NCBI GenBank assembly: GCA_024636935.1
Contig: JAGXGC010000022.1
Location: forward strand, 62,001-126,000
Length of the DNA: 64,000 bases
DNA from: Sideroxydans sp.
GTDB lineage: Bacteria; Pseudomonadota; Gammaproteobacteria; Burkholderiales; Gallionellaceae
Reading direction: 5' to 3'
The notes under the pieces are model-generated. The model worked only from the letters and a program-made list of their open reading frames with translations. It did no database searches and was not told where the DNA came from. Below, one piece after another: positions 35,515 through 44,015 of this stretch (position 1 is its first letter; each line of letters starts with the position of its first letter). The position numbers and the translations under genes are program-made.

Positions 35515-38130
35515 ATGGCGCTATATAAAGGAGCAGAAGTCGACGATGAATTGCTTTGTCTGATCTCCCGCATGGGCAAAGTGGAAGAGTACCGCGAGAG
35601 CCTGCAAAACCTGCAAACGGTTTGGGACAACCTGACGCTGCTCGGCTATCTTTCCGGCACTGGCGCGGATATGTCTGAGACACGCGGTGCATTCCAACAA
35701 CTGACGGGCAGCCTGCTCAATCAACTGGGGCGCGAGACACTAAAAAAGACCGTGCTGGCGATGGAGTCCAAAGCGCAAGTGGCGGTCGACATCATGATCC
35801 GCAATCTGTTCGAGCGCACTGCAGACATCGGTTTCCTGTGCATGGATGGCATGGTGCGGGACTTCCTTAAGTCCAGCGATGGTCAGACACACAGCTTCGG
35901 CGCGCGCGACAGCAGCGCAGAACGCAAACCCACCGGACTTCGCGACGAGTTGCTCCAACACTTCCACGAATACGTGCGCAAGTATTCGGTGTATTCCAAC
36001 ATCCTGTTGCTTGATCCCGCGGGGAACGTGCTGCTGCAACTCGACGAACACAATCCGGTTCAACGGAGTACCGATCCTTTGATCGCCGAATCGCTTTCGA
36101 CCGACGCCGCTTATGTGGAGTCCTTCCGCAAGAGCGACCTCGCACCCAAGCAGGATGCTGCCTTGCTCTACTCTTTCCGCGTGGAAGATGAGCAAGGCAA
36201 CGCACTGGGCGTGCTTTGCTTGAATTTCCGCTTCACCAACGAGACCGAACGCATCTTTGCCAATCTGTGCGGCCAGCACGACTGGAGCGTGATCACACTG
36301 CTCGACCAGAACGGACAGGTGATCGCCAGCAGCGACCATTGGCACATCCCGGTCGGTGCGAAACTGGAGATGGCGTTAGAGGAAAATTGGAAGGTCGTGC
36401 GCGCTGCCGGTCGCCAGTATCTCGCCGTCACCCGTCCAACAAATGGCTATCAGGGTTACACCGGCCCGGGTTGGTACGGCCAGGTGATGCTGCCGCTTGA
36501 ACATGCATTCGAACATGAGCACAACTTGAGCGACGTCCCCGACAGCGCGATGCAGGCAGTGATGGGCAACCCCAATCTGTTCGGCACTACGCTGCGCGAG
36601 ATCCCCGGACAGGCGGCCCGCATCCAGCGCGGCCTCAATCGCTCGGTATGGAATGGCAATGTCAGCCAGCGTAGCAAAGGGGAACGGGATGGCGGAGGCA
36701 TGAATCCCGCGTTCTCCAAAGTGCTGTTGTGGGAGATCAGCAATACCGGTCAAAGGACACAGGATGTGTTTGAAAGCTCGATCGCCAATCTGCATCAGAT
36801 GGTGGTCTCTTCCATCCTGCAGGACAGCCAGTTCCAGGCTGCGCTGGCCATCGACATCATGGATCGCAATCTGTACGAACGCGCCAATGATTGTCGCTGG
36901 TGGGCACTCACGCCTGCATTCCGCAACCTGCTGGCGGGCGACACCGCAGACGAAGCGGCATGTCATCAGATGACTGACATCCTCACCAACATCAACAGCC
37001 TGTACACGGTCTACGACAATCTTGTGCTGTTCGACAAAGCGGGCACTGTGCTCGCCGTCTCAAATCCGCAATACAAGGAACTCTGTGGCAAGCGTTTGAA
37101 CGAAGATTGGGGGCGGCAGACGCTGCAACTGAACAATAGTCAGGATTACACCGTATCGCCTTTTGTGCCGACGCCGCTCTACAAAGGAAAGCACACTTAC
37201 ATCTATGCGGCTGCGATCTTGCACCCTGACAACGATAGCGCCATAGGTGGCATCGGCATCGTGTTCGACTCCACTCCGCAGTTTTCCGCGATGTTGACCG
37301 ACGCCTTGCCACACGATGAGAAAGGTGACATCGCCCCCGGTTGCTTCGGCGTCTTTACCGACCGCAATCGACGCATCATCGCCTCTACCTCCGAGGCGCT
37401 ACAGGCAGGCATGACATTGGAGCTCGAAGAACAGTATTTCCAGCTACCTAATGGCAAGAGTCATTCCGGCATCGCCGTCTTCAACGGGAATTATTTCGCC
37501 GTAGGCACCAGCGTCTCGAACGGATACCGTGAATACAAGAGCGAAGATGATGTTTACAAGAATGATGTGGTCGCTTTGATATTCACCCCGCTGGGTGAAC
37601 AGCGCGAAGAAGAACGACGCTCGCGTAGCCCCGCTGCCCGCAACCGCTTGCAACGCACCACTACCCAGAACAATGGCGGCGATACACGCGAGATCGCCAC
37701 CTTCTATGTGGACAGTCATTGGCTGGGCATCGACTCGCGTCACGTTGTCGAGGCCGTCGATGTCAAAGGCATCACCAGCGTGCCAGGCAGTGGCGAGAAC
37801 ATGGTCGGCTATCTGATGTATCAGGAGAACATACTCCCGGTGGTGGGACTGTGGGGAATGCTTGGGAAATCCGATCGGCGACGCGGCAGCGAAGATCCGC
37901 AGATCATCGTGCTTGAGCTAGGCACCGGTTCGCGACTGGGCGTGATGGTCGATGAACTGGGCGAGATCCCTGAGATACCTCACGAGCGCATCGAGAAGAT
38001 CTCCACCATGCTCTCCGGTGCAAACCACCTGTCGGAAAGTTTGATCAAACCGGAAGGGAAACGCTCCGCGGAAGAGATGATCGTGTTGCTCTCGCCAGAA
38101 CGCTTGCGCGGGAAATTCCTATCGGCGTGA
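35515..38130 (+). CDS. Soluble tandem-Cache protein with C-terminal CheW domain
   Basis: The 871-residue protein has no signal peptide or membrane span. Two related sensor modules are visible, around residues 80-350 and 420-690: ESKAQVAVDIMIRNLFERTA then YSNILLLDPAGNVLLQLD in the first, and DSQFQAALAIDIMDRNLYER then YDNLVLFDKAGTVLAVSN in the second. The last 140 residues form a CheW-type domain (IATFYVDSHWLGIDSRHVVEAV; MVDELGEIPEIPHERIEKI). Such a protein could bring a ligand or redox signal to a CheA kinase without being a normal chemoreceptor. It is under a perfect sigma54 promoter and NifA box, so it belongs to the nif regulon. Confidence 0.82.
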   Translation: MALYKGAEVDDELLCLISRMGKVEEYRESLQNLQTVWDNLTLLGYLSGTGADMSETRGAFQQLTGSLLNQLGRETLKKTVLAMESKAQVAVDIMIRNLFERTADIGFLCMDGMVRDFLKSSDGQTHSFGARDSSAERKPTGLRDELLQHFHEYVRKYSVYSNILLLDPAGNVLLQLDEHNPVQRSTDPLIAESLSTDAAYVESFRKSDLAPKQDAALLYSFRVEDEQGNALGVLCLNFRFTNETERIFANLCGQHDWSVITLLDQNGQVIASSDHWHIPVGAKLEMALEENWKVVRAAGRQYLAVTRPTNGYQGYTGPGWYGQVMLPLEHAFEHEHNLSDVPDSAMQAVMGNPNLFGTTLREIPGQAARIQRGLNRSVWNGNVSQRSKGERDGGGMNPAFSKVLLWEISNTGQRTQDVFESSIANLHQMVVSSILQDSQFQAALAIDIMDRNLYERANDCRWWALTPAFRNLLAGDTADEAACHQMTDILTNINSLYTVYDNLVLFDKAGTVLAVSNPQYKELCGKRLNEDWGRQTLQLNNSQDYTVSPFVPTPLYKGKHTYIYAAAILHPDNDSAIGGIGIVFDSTPQFSAMLTDALPHDEKGDIAPGCFGVFTDRNRRIIASTSEALQAGMTLELEEQYFQLPNGKSHSGIAVFNGNYFAVGTSVSNGYREYKSEDDVYKNDVVALIFTPLGEQREEERRSRSPAARNRLQRTTTQNNGGDTREIATFYVDSHWLGIDSRHVVEAVDVKGITSVPGSGENMVGYLMYQENILPVVGLWGMLGKSDRRRGSEDPQIIVLELGTGSRLGVMVDELGEIPEIPHERIEKISTMLSGANHLSESLIKPEGKRSAEEMIVLLSPERLRGKFLSA

Positions 38131-38137
38131 TGGCCGC

Positions 38138-38587
38138 TCAGAGTTTCTTGCGCAACACGCTCATATTAGAAAGATCGAAGCCGAGCGCGTGATAAAAATC
38201 CAGCGCAGGTGCGTTACCACGGTCAGCCAACAAGGTGACACGCGTCATACCCTGCCCGCGCGCCCATGCCAGCACATGCTCAACCAGTTGACGTCCAAGG
38301 CCACCGCCGCGATGCGCTTGGCTGACGATTACATCTTCCAGCAACAACACCTTGCCGCCTTCCGCCGTACTGACAGTGACAAGCGCATTCGCCATGCCCG
38401 CGATTTGTCCGTCCACGCGCAACACGAAGAGTTGTCCGAGTTGTGGTTGATCAAGGATGAGGTGCAGGCCGCTAACTTGTTTGTCGCGATCTGGTGTGAA
38501 ATCACTTTCGAGTGAAAACAATTCACTCAGCAGATCGGCCAGATACGGCAGGTCTTCTTCTTTTGCAAAATCGATCTTGATGCTCAT
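38138..38587 (-). CDS. GNAT-family N-acetyltransferase
   Basis: This 149-residue protein has the acetyl-CoA-binding motif SQAHRGGGLGRQLVEHVLAWA near residue 95, preceded by LLLEDVIV, and a closing FYHALGFDLSNMSVLRKKL. It overlaps the end of modC (ATGA) and so is the last gene of the mod operon. The substrate is unknown. It is convergent with the Cache/CheW gene, seven bases away. Confidence 0.9.
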   Translation of the reverse strand: MSIKIDFAKEEDLPYLADLLSELFSLESDFTPDRDKQVSGLHLILDQPQLGQLFVLRVDGQIAGMANALVTVSTAEGGKVLLLEDVIVSQAHRGGGLGRQLVEHVLAWARGQGMTRVTLLADRGNAPALDFYHALGFDLSNMSVLRKKL

Positions 38588-39657
38588 GACATCAGTGCGA
38601 CGCTCTTCACCTGTGCACAGACGAACATGCCTTCGACCAGACCGAGATGATCCCGCGAGCGGCGCGTGATGCGCGATAGCAGTATCTGCGATTCGCCCAC
38701 GCGCAGTTTCACCAACACCTTGTCCGCACCTTCATCGCGTATCTCTTCGATGCGTGCGTTCAAGATGTTGTTGATGCTGCTACCTTGAGGTGCCTGTGTG
38801 GCGATGCTGACGTCGCGCGCCAATACGCGTGCACGAACATCGCTGCCGAACGGCTGATCGACCTTGCCCACCCACAGCTCGCCTCCCACGAAATCCAAAC
38901 GTGTCAGATGATATTTCTCATCGTGCTGCGCGACGATCGCTTCGATCACTGCGCCCGCATCATCGAAATGTGCGGTAGGCAGATCGAGTCGTGACAGCGT
39001 GTCATGCAATGAGCCGCTGGCGATCACTTTGCCTTTTTCCATCAGCACCAGATGGTCGGCCAGTCGCGTGACTTCATCCAGCGCGTGACTGACATAGAGC
39101 ACTGGGATATCCAGCTCGCGGTGCAGACGTTCGAGATAAGGCAGGATCTCCTGCTTGCTCTTTGTGTCGAGCGCGGACAGCGGCTCGTCCATCAGCAGGA
39201 TCTCGGGGCTGACCAGCAGTGCGCGGCCGATGGCAACACGCTGCCGCTCACCGCCGGACAGACTCACCGGATCGCGACGCTCGACAAGATGCGACAGACC
39301 CAGCCAATCGATCACTTGTTCAGGTTTTACTTTGCGCTGCGCGGGCGTGATGCGCTGATAGCCATATTCCAGATTGGCGCGTACCGACAGATGCGGGAAC
39401 AGACTGGCTTCCTGAAATACATAACCCAGTGCGCGTTTATGTACCGGCACGAAGGTCTTGTCGTCCTGCCACACGCTGCCGTTCACATGCAACGAACCCG
39501 CCGCACGTTCCAATCCAGCGATGCAGCGCAGCAGCGTGGTCTTGCCGGAACCGGAGTGACCGAACAGCGCAGTCACGCCGCGCATCGGCGCTTCGAATGT
39601 CGCATCCAGCGCAAAGCTATCACGCTGCAATTTGAACTGTGCACGGATGCCGCTCAT
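38584..39657 (-). CDS. modC: Molybdate ABC transporter, ATP-binding protein
   Basis: ModC powers molybdate uptake. The 357-residue protein has Walker A GHSGSGKTTLLRCIAGL near residue 35, the signature SLSGGERQRVAIGRAL, Walker B ILLMDEPLSALD, and the H-loop region YVSHALDEVTRLAD. A C-terminal TOBE/mop-type molybdate-binding domain is seen from about residue 290 (NNILNARIEEIRDEGADKV). It overlaps modB by ATGA. Molybdenum is needed for FeMo-cofactor, which explains the position between nif operons. Confidence 0.96.
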   Translation of the reverse strand: MSGIRAQFKLQRDSFALDATFEAPMRGVTALFGHSGSGKTTLLRCIAGLERAAGSLHVNGSVWQDDKTFVPVHKRALGYVFQEASLFPHLSVRANLEYGYQRITPAQRKVKPEQVIDWLGLSHLVERRDPVSLSGGERQRVAIGRALLVSPEILLMDEPLSALDTKSKQEILPYLERLHRELDIPVLYVSHALDEVTRLADHLVLMEKGKVIASGSLHDTLSRLDLPTAHFDDAGAVIEAIVAQHDEKYHLTRLDFVGGELWVGKVDQPFGSDVRARVLARDVSIATQAPQGSSINNILNARIEEIRDEGADKVLVKLRVGESQILLSRITRRSRDHLGLVEGMFVCAQVKSVALMS

Positions 39658-40340
39658 CTCGCCCCCTTGGACCAGCTACCGCCCACGCGATATAAGCCGA
39701 CCAACACCAGGAAGGAGAACAGAACCATGCCGCCCGCCAGCCAATGCGCTTCGTTGTATTCCATCGCTTCAACGTGGGTGTAGATGGCGACCGACAACAC
39801 TTGCGTCTCGCCGGGGATGCTTCCGCCCAGCATCAACACCACGCCGAATTCGCCAACGGTATGCGCGAAGGCCAAGATGATCGCGGTGAGGAAACCGGGA
39901 CGCGCCAGTGGCACGGCGACACTGATGAAACGATCCCATGCATTGGCACGCAACGTTGCCGCCACTTCGAGTGGACGCTTGCCCATCGCCTCGAAGGCGT
40001 TCTGGATCGGCTGTACCGCGAACGGTAATGAGAACAATACAGAGCCAACCACCAAGCCAGCGAAGGTGAAGGGCAACGCGCCAATGCCAAGCCAGCGCGT
40101 GAACTCCCCCACGATTCCCTGCGGCCCCATCAGCAACAACAGATAGAAACCCAGCACAGTCGGCGGCACCACCAAAGGCAGCGCCACACAAGCTGCAATC
40201 AAACCTTTGTACCAACGATTCGTGTGTGCCAGCCACCAGGCTAGCGGCGTGGCGATGCACAAAAGAATCACTGTACTCACACTCGCTAGCTTGAGCGTGA
40301 GCGTGACGGCTTGCAGGTCTTCGGGGGTCAGCAAAGTCAT
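39654..40340 (-). CDS. modB: Molybdate ABC transporter, permease
   Basis: The 228-residue inner-membrane protein has five or six spans and the permease EAA loop EAMGKRPLEVAATLRANAWD near residue 130. The segments PLVVPPTVLGFYLLLLMG and FGVVLMLGGSIPGETQVLSVAIY are typical of ModB. It shares one base with the end of modA and overlaps modC by ATGA. It is part of modABC. Confidence 0.96.
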   Translation of the reverse strand: MTLLTPEDLQAVTLTLKLASVSTVILLCIATPLAWWLAHTNRWYKGLIAACVALPLVVPPTVLGFYLLLLMGPQGIVGEFTRWLGIGALPFTFAGLVVGSVLFSLPFAVQPIQNAFEAMGKRPLEVAATLRANAWDRFISVAVPLARPGFLTAIILAFAHTVGEFGVVLMLGGSIPGETQVLSVAIYTHVEAMEYNEAHWLAGGMVLFSFLVLVGLYRVGGSWSKGAR

Positions 40341-41104
40341 CAGTTACCCGCCAGTTCGTATCCGTAGCTCCGGATCACGGTTGCGGCCTGCGTGCCTTTG
40401 AGGAAGGCAAGGAAGGCTCTGGTCGCTTCAGGATCTTTTGCGCTAGACAGCATCACTGCACTTTGTTCGATCGGACTGTAGTAGTGAGACGGCACGATCC
40501 ACCATGAGCCGCCACTCACCTTGCCGCCCTTGGTGATCTGCGACAGCGCGATGAAGCCAAGCTCTGCATTGCCGGTCGCGGCGAACTGATAGGTCTGCGT
40601 GATGTTTTCGCCGCGCACAAGTTTTGGACTCACTGCTTTCCACAAGCCCAGTTCTTCCAGTGTCTCTTGTGCGGCGATGCCATACACCGCCAGTTTTGGA
40701 TCGCCGATAGCGAGTTTGTTATAGCTTCCTTTGCGCAACACTTCGCCCTTGCTATCCACCACACCCGGCTGCGCACTCCACAACACCAGTTTTCCCAGCG
40801 CATACACGAAGCGCGAACCGCTTGCGGTCAGCCCGTCATCGTCAAGTTTCTGCGGCGTTTTGCTGTCGGCCGAGATGAATGCATCGTAGGGCGCGCCCTG
40901 TTTGATCTGCGCATAGAACTTGCCGGTGGAGCCGAAACTAACCGAGACCTTGTGCCCGCTCGCCTGCTCGAACAGCGGCACGATCTCTTGCATCGGCGCG
41001 GTGAAGTTAGCCGCCACCGCCACGCGTACTTCGCCTGCCTGCGCCACTGGCGCCACCATCAACAGCGCGCCCCAAAAAAAGAATCTACTCAATCTCATTT
41101 CCAT
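40340..41104 (-). CDS. modA: Molybdate ABC transporter, periplasmic binding protein
   Basis: The 254-residue protein has a signal peptide (RFFFWGALLMVAPVAQA) and the ModA fold: VRVAVAANFTAPMQEIVPLFE, SFGSTGKFYAQIKQGAPYDAF, then LGFIALSQI. It captures molybdate or tungstate for ModBC. The start is either the ATG at 41,104 or another six bases in; both have GAGGG upstream. A related gene follows upstream at 41,166-41,930, so two copies stand in tandem. Confidence 0.93.
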   Translation of the reverse strand: MEMRLSRFFFWGALLMVAPVAQAGEVRVAVAANFTAPMQEIVPLFEQASGHKVSVSFGSTGKFYAQIKQGAPYDAFISADSKTPQKLDDDGLTASGSRFVYALGKLVLWSAQPGVVDSKGEVLRKGSYNKLAIGDPKLAVYGIAAQETLEELGLWKAVSPKLVRGENITQTYQFAATGNAELGFIALSQITKGGKVSGGSWWIVPSHYYSPIEQSAVMLSSAKDPEATRAFLAFLKGTQAATVIRSYGYELAGN

Positions 41105-41165
41105 AACCCTCAGTCAACACGTGTCTACCCGAAAGAACAGCAATATCGGTGCCAACACCAGAGTA

Positions 41166-41930
41166 TCAGGGCAACGTATAGCCATACCCACGCATCACAG
41201 CGCGGGCTTTGTCACTCTTCATGAAATCCAGAAAATCCTTGGCTGCTTGCACGTCTTGGGCGCCGCTCAACAGCACCGCACTCTGGCGGATCGGTTCATG
41301 CATAGTCTCTGGCACGATCCACCAAGAGCCTGCGCTTATCTTGCCGTCGTGCATCACCTGCGACAACGCAATGAATGCCAGCTCGGCGCGCTCGGTCACG
41401 GCAAGTCGATAGGCCTCCACCACATCATCGCGCTTGTCCACCCGGCGCTGCATGGCATTCCACATCGTCAATTCGGTAAGCGTCTCTTTGGCTGCCGTGC
41501 CATAGGGCGAATAGCGTGGATTCGCCATAGCGAGTTTGACGAATGTAGCCGTATTGAGCACTTTACCTTTATCGTCCACCAGATCAGGCTGCGCACTCCA
41601 CAACACCAGTCGTCCGATGGCATAGACAAAACGCGACCCACCGACCGCCATATCTTCGCGCATCAATCGTCGTGGGATCTCCTCGTCGGCTGACAGCAGA
41701 ACATCGAACGACGCGCCTTTTTTGATCTGCGCATACAACTTTTCACTGGGGCCTTGTGTCTGCTTCACTATATGGCCAGTCTGTTTACTGAACAGTGCTG
41801 CGATACGCTCCATTGGGGCTACAAAATCCGCAGTCACGGCGACCTTAACTTCACCCGCATTGACTGTTCCACTCAACAACCCGCACATCAGCAATACAAT
41901 CACAACAAATCCACGCAAGGAATCAGGCAT
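41166..41930 (-). CDS. Second ModA-like binding protein (tandem paralogue)
   Basis: The 254-residue product has the same length as ModA and aligns with it over the whole length, for example VKVAVTADFVAPMERIAALFS and LYAQIKKGASFDVLLSADE. It also has a signal peptide (FVVIVLLMCGLLSGTVNA). The anion-binding region differs: STGKFYAQ in ModA is replaced by PSEKLYAQ. It may bind another oxyanion, or another affinity range of molybdate. It is the first gene of the mod run, 61 bases before modA, and may feed the same ModBC. Confidence 0.85.
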   Translation of the reverse strand: MPDSLRGFVVIVLLMCGLLSGTVNAGEVKVAVTADFVAPMERIAALFSKQTGHIVKQTQGPSEKLYAQIKKGASFDVLLSADEEIPRRLMREDMAVGGSRFVYAIGRLVLWSAQPDLVDDKGKVLNTATFVKLAMANPRYSPYGTAAKETLTELTMWNAMQRRVDKRDDVVEAYRLAVTERAELAFIALSQVMHDGKISAGSWWIVPETMHEPIRQSAVLLSGAQDVQAAKDFLDFMKSDKARAVMRGYGYTLP

Positions 41931-42116
41931 CTTCGGCTCCAGAACTGAACGATACTCATCATAACAAGGGCGAAGGCAAGTCGCTTAGAAGTATCGAACC
42001 ATGAGGCTATGAGGGATGATTAATCACCGCATAGCACTCGATATTTCCTCCATACTCATTAAACTGTTTACCTGTTGCAATGCAGCCCCTCTATATCTAC
42101 ATAAGGAACTTCGAAC

Positions 42117-42266
42117 ATGAAAAGAACTTTCGGCCTCATGCTACTCGGCGCATGGCTCATCCTCACTGGATTGACGCAACTGCTGCATCTGAGTTTTGCC
42201 GGCATGGGGACGCTGAAGGCTATCCTTGCAACCGCGTCTGGCATCTTGCTCTTACTGGGACTGTGA
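42117..42266 (+). CDS. Small hydrophobic protein (49 residues)
   Basis: A short frame begins at ATG 42,117 with AAGGAAC (42,102-42,108) upstream. The product MKRTFGLMLLGAWLILTGLTQ continues with a second hydrophobic stretch (LKAILATASGILLLLGL), so it should be a two-span inner-membrane peptide. It resembles small membrane proteins of unknown function found in many betaproteobacteria. It ends eight bases before the lipoprotein gene and is probably co-transcribed with it. No function is known. Confidence 0.6.
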   Translation: MKRTFGLMLLGAWLILTGLTQLLHLSFAGMGTLKAILATASGILLLLGL

Positions 42267-42273
42267 TCGGCTG

Positions 42274-43347
42274 ATGTTGCTCTCAAGGTTTTCCGCCCTT
42301 ATTTTGCTGTGTATCACTACGCTGCTCGCTGGTTGCCGCAGCGATGAATGGCGGCATACCGAGATAGTCCCTATTCAGCCTGGAGCGACCATTCATCTGC
42401 GTGTGGCCCATGCGGTAAATGACCGTTTGCCAAGGATGACGCCTGAGCAACTGACGACTTTGCTCGATGCAGCGCAGCGGACGGCACTTGAACACTTCGG
42501 CGTTCATCTTAAATTCAGCACGGTGACCGAGACAACTGTCGATGCTGTGCTCGCTCTCATCCCACCCAAAGTGCGACAAGCGCGTATGAACGAGATCTAC
42601 GATTTCAAATCCGGCAAGGGGGATCGCAAGCGTTTGGCCGAATCTATTCTTGTAACGCTACAGGAGCGTAAAACAAAGTTGGCTGATGCCCTCGCCTATG
42701 CTCGCCCTTATCTGCCAGCCACAATTTCCCCGAAATCCTTGCAGGAGTTTTCAGTCATATTGGCTGAAGTGATGCTAGAAGGGCTGAATGACTGGCGTTC
42801 AATCCAAGCAATCGATGGCAAGCCGGTGTTGGATGACACGCCTCGCAACGAGTGGGTCTACTGGGATACAGTGGGTTATGGCGAACTGCCCTATGACTTG
42901 GTGATCACCAATCAGCTGGTGGCGAGTGCTGAATACACAGCCGTCGAAGTACATACCGCGATACGTGGAGGATTGACGACCGGCACGACCACCTTCAGCC
43001 GCACTAGCCCGTCTGGTTCATTCGTTTTCTGGAGCACTTTCCCATTCACTGATTCATCGCCATTGAGTCACGCCTTGCGCGGTGACGAGGATTACAACAC
43101 CACACAAGCAGCTGCGCTTTCTGGCGCTTATCTAGCGCACGAGATCGGCCATATGCTGTTTAAGTTTGGCCATCCATTCGGACAAAACAAGTGTGTGATG
43201 AATCCGGCGAGCATGCTGCATTACCGTACTTGGCAGCAGCAGCTCGATGCGCAACGCTGCCGCATCGGCAGCATTCCCGAGATGCAGGTAGGGGCGATTC
43301 CGGAGATCTATAACGAGAACTGGCTGCGCATGGCGCTAGGCCACTGA
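42274..43347 (+). CDS. Putative lipoprotein with zinc-metallopeptidase motif
   Basis: The 357-residue protein starts with a lipoprotein signal (LILLCITTLLAGC, cysteine at about residue 20), so it should be anchored to a membrane in the periplasm. Near residue 290 is LAHEIGHMLFKFGHPFGQNKCVMN, containing HExxH, a further histidine and a late methionine region, which resembles metzincin or archaemetzincin-like peptidases but with altered spacing. No close family is recognised. It follows a small membrane peptide gene on the same strand and is convergent with a small nif-adjacent gene. Confidence 0.7.
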   Translation: MLLSRFSALILLCITTLLAGCRSDEWRHTEIVPIQPGATIHLRVAHAVNDRLPRMTPEQLTTLLDAAQRTALEHFGVHLKFSTVTETTVDAVLALIPPKVRQARMNEIYDFKSGKGDRKRLAESILVTLQERKTKLADALAYARPYLPATISPKSLQEFSVILAEVMLEGLNDWRSIQAIDGKPVLDDTPRNEWVYWDTVGYGELPYDLVITNQLVASAEYTAVEVHTAIRGGLTTGTTTFSRTSPSGSFVFWSTFPFTDSSPLSHALRGDEDYNTTQAAALSGAYLAHEIGHMLFKFGHPFGQNKCVMNPASMLHYRTWQQQLDAQRCRIGSIPEMQVGAIPEIYNENWLRMALGH

Positions 43348-43355
43348 AGCTAGGT

Positions 43356-43622
43356 TCAGCGTAACGAGCCGACGTAGCGCCCTTCGTCCTTTTTCGTTTC
43401 CGGCTTGGCTTCGGCCACTGGCGCACCGATCAAGCCCAACTGATTCATCAATTGGATCACGATCAAAACCAGCTCGGGATCGTCGGCGTTACTGAGTTCG
43501 CCGAGGGTGGTTTCGGCATAGGCTCTGTCGTTGCTCATCTTGACCAGATCGACATTGACGCCGATCTTCTTAGCTAACATCTTCACCTTGGCCAATAAGG
43601 CCATCGTCGCTGCATCCAGCAT
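43356..43622 (-). CDS. Small protein of unknown function at the end of the nifHDK run
   Basis: The 88-residue product starts at ATG 43,622 (GGGAG seven bases upstream): LDAATMALLAKVKMLAKKIG, then LGELSNADDPELVLIVIQLMNQLGL and a charged tail AKPETKKDEGRYVGSLR. It appears soluble and helical. A strong hairpin separates it from the preceding small gene, so it is expressed by read-through or from its own promoter. The family is not recognised; nif context suggests a role in diazotrophy, by inference only. Confidence 0.65.
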   Translation of the reverse strand: MLDAATMALLAKVKMLAKKIGVNVDLVKMSNDRAYAETTLGELSNADDPELVLIVIQLMNQLGLIGAPVAEAKPETKKDEGRYVGSLR

Positions 43623-43647
43623 ATTGCTCTCCCTTATGAAAACACCA

Positions 43648-43682
43648 AACCTGTCCTGCATGGCTGGCATGCGGGACAGGTT
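43648..43682 (-). terminator. Hairpin terminator at the end of the nifHDK operon
   Basis: AACCTGTCC and GGACAGGTT form a nine-base-pair stem, with GCATG/CATGC pairing further inside. The plus strand continues with TTTTT and the minus strand with TTTGGTGTTTT. It lies about 64 bases beyond the stop of the last nifY-linked gene and upstream of the following small gene. Confidence 0.75.
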
Positions 43683-43745
43683 CGGTTTTTCTATGCTTGT
43701 CTTGATTATTGTTATGCAAGCTTTGTGGTTTGGATCTACTCCTAT

Positions 43746-44015
43746 TTATTCTTCATCCACCTGCGCCACCACGACGCCGATGGCGCGCTCTGGATCGTCG
43801 GTGAGACTCAAGCAGTGTTCGCTGCCGCCGATCAAGTACAGGTTGAATTCCTTATCGCTTAACGCGGGCTTCATACGTGCCGGCATGTCGTCGTCGTTGC
43901 ACAGTGTGAAGCGCAGATCGGGCCACGCTTGTTTCAGTGATGCCAGCGTGGCTTCACCCAGCACACCTTGAGCGGCGCGTTGTGCGATCTGGCTGAGTGT
44001 GTCGGCGGCAATCAT
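43746..44015 (-). CDS. Small nif-associated protein following nifY (possible DUF6129)
   Basis: This 89-residue protein begins IAADTLSQIAQRAAQGVLGE and includes LRFTLCNDDDMPARMKPALS and NLYLIGGSEHCLSLTDDPE. It resembles the small proteins that follow nifY in Azotobacter-like clusters, possibly the DUF6129 family, though I am not certain of the number. It has two cysteines that are not arranged as a cluster motif. Its ATG shares one base with the nifY stop (TGATG), so translation is coupled. Function is unknown. Confidence 0.75.
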   Translation of the reverse strand: MIAADTLSQIAQRAAQGVLGEATLASLKQAWPDLRFTLCNDDDMPARMKPALSDKEFNLYLIGGSEHCLSLTDDPERAIGVVVAQVDEE

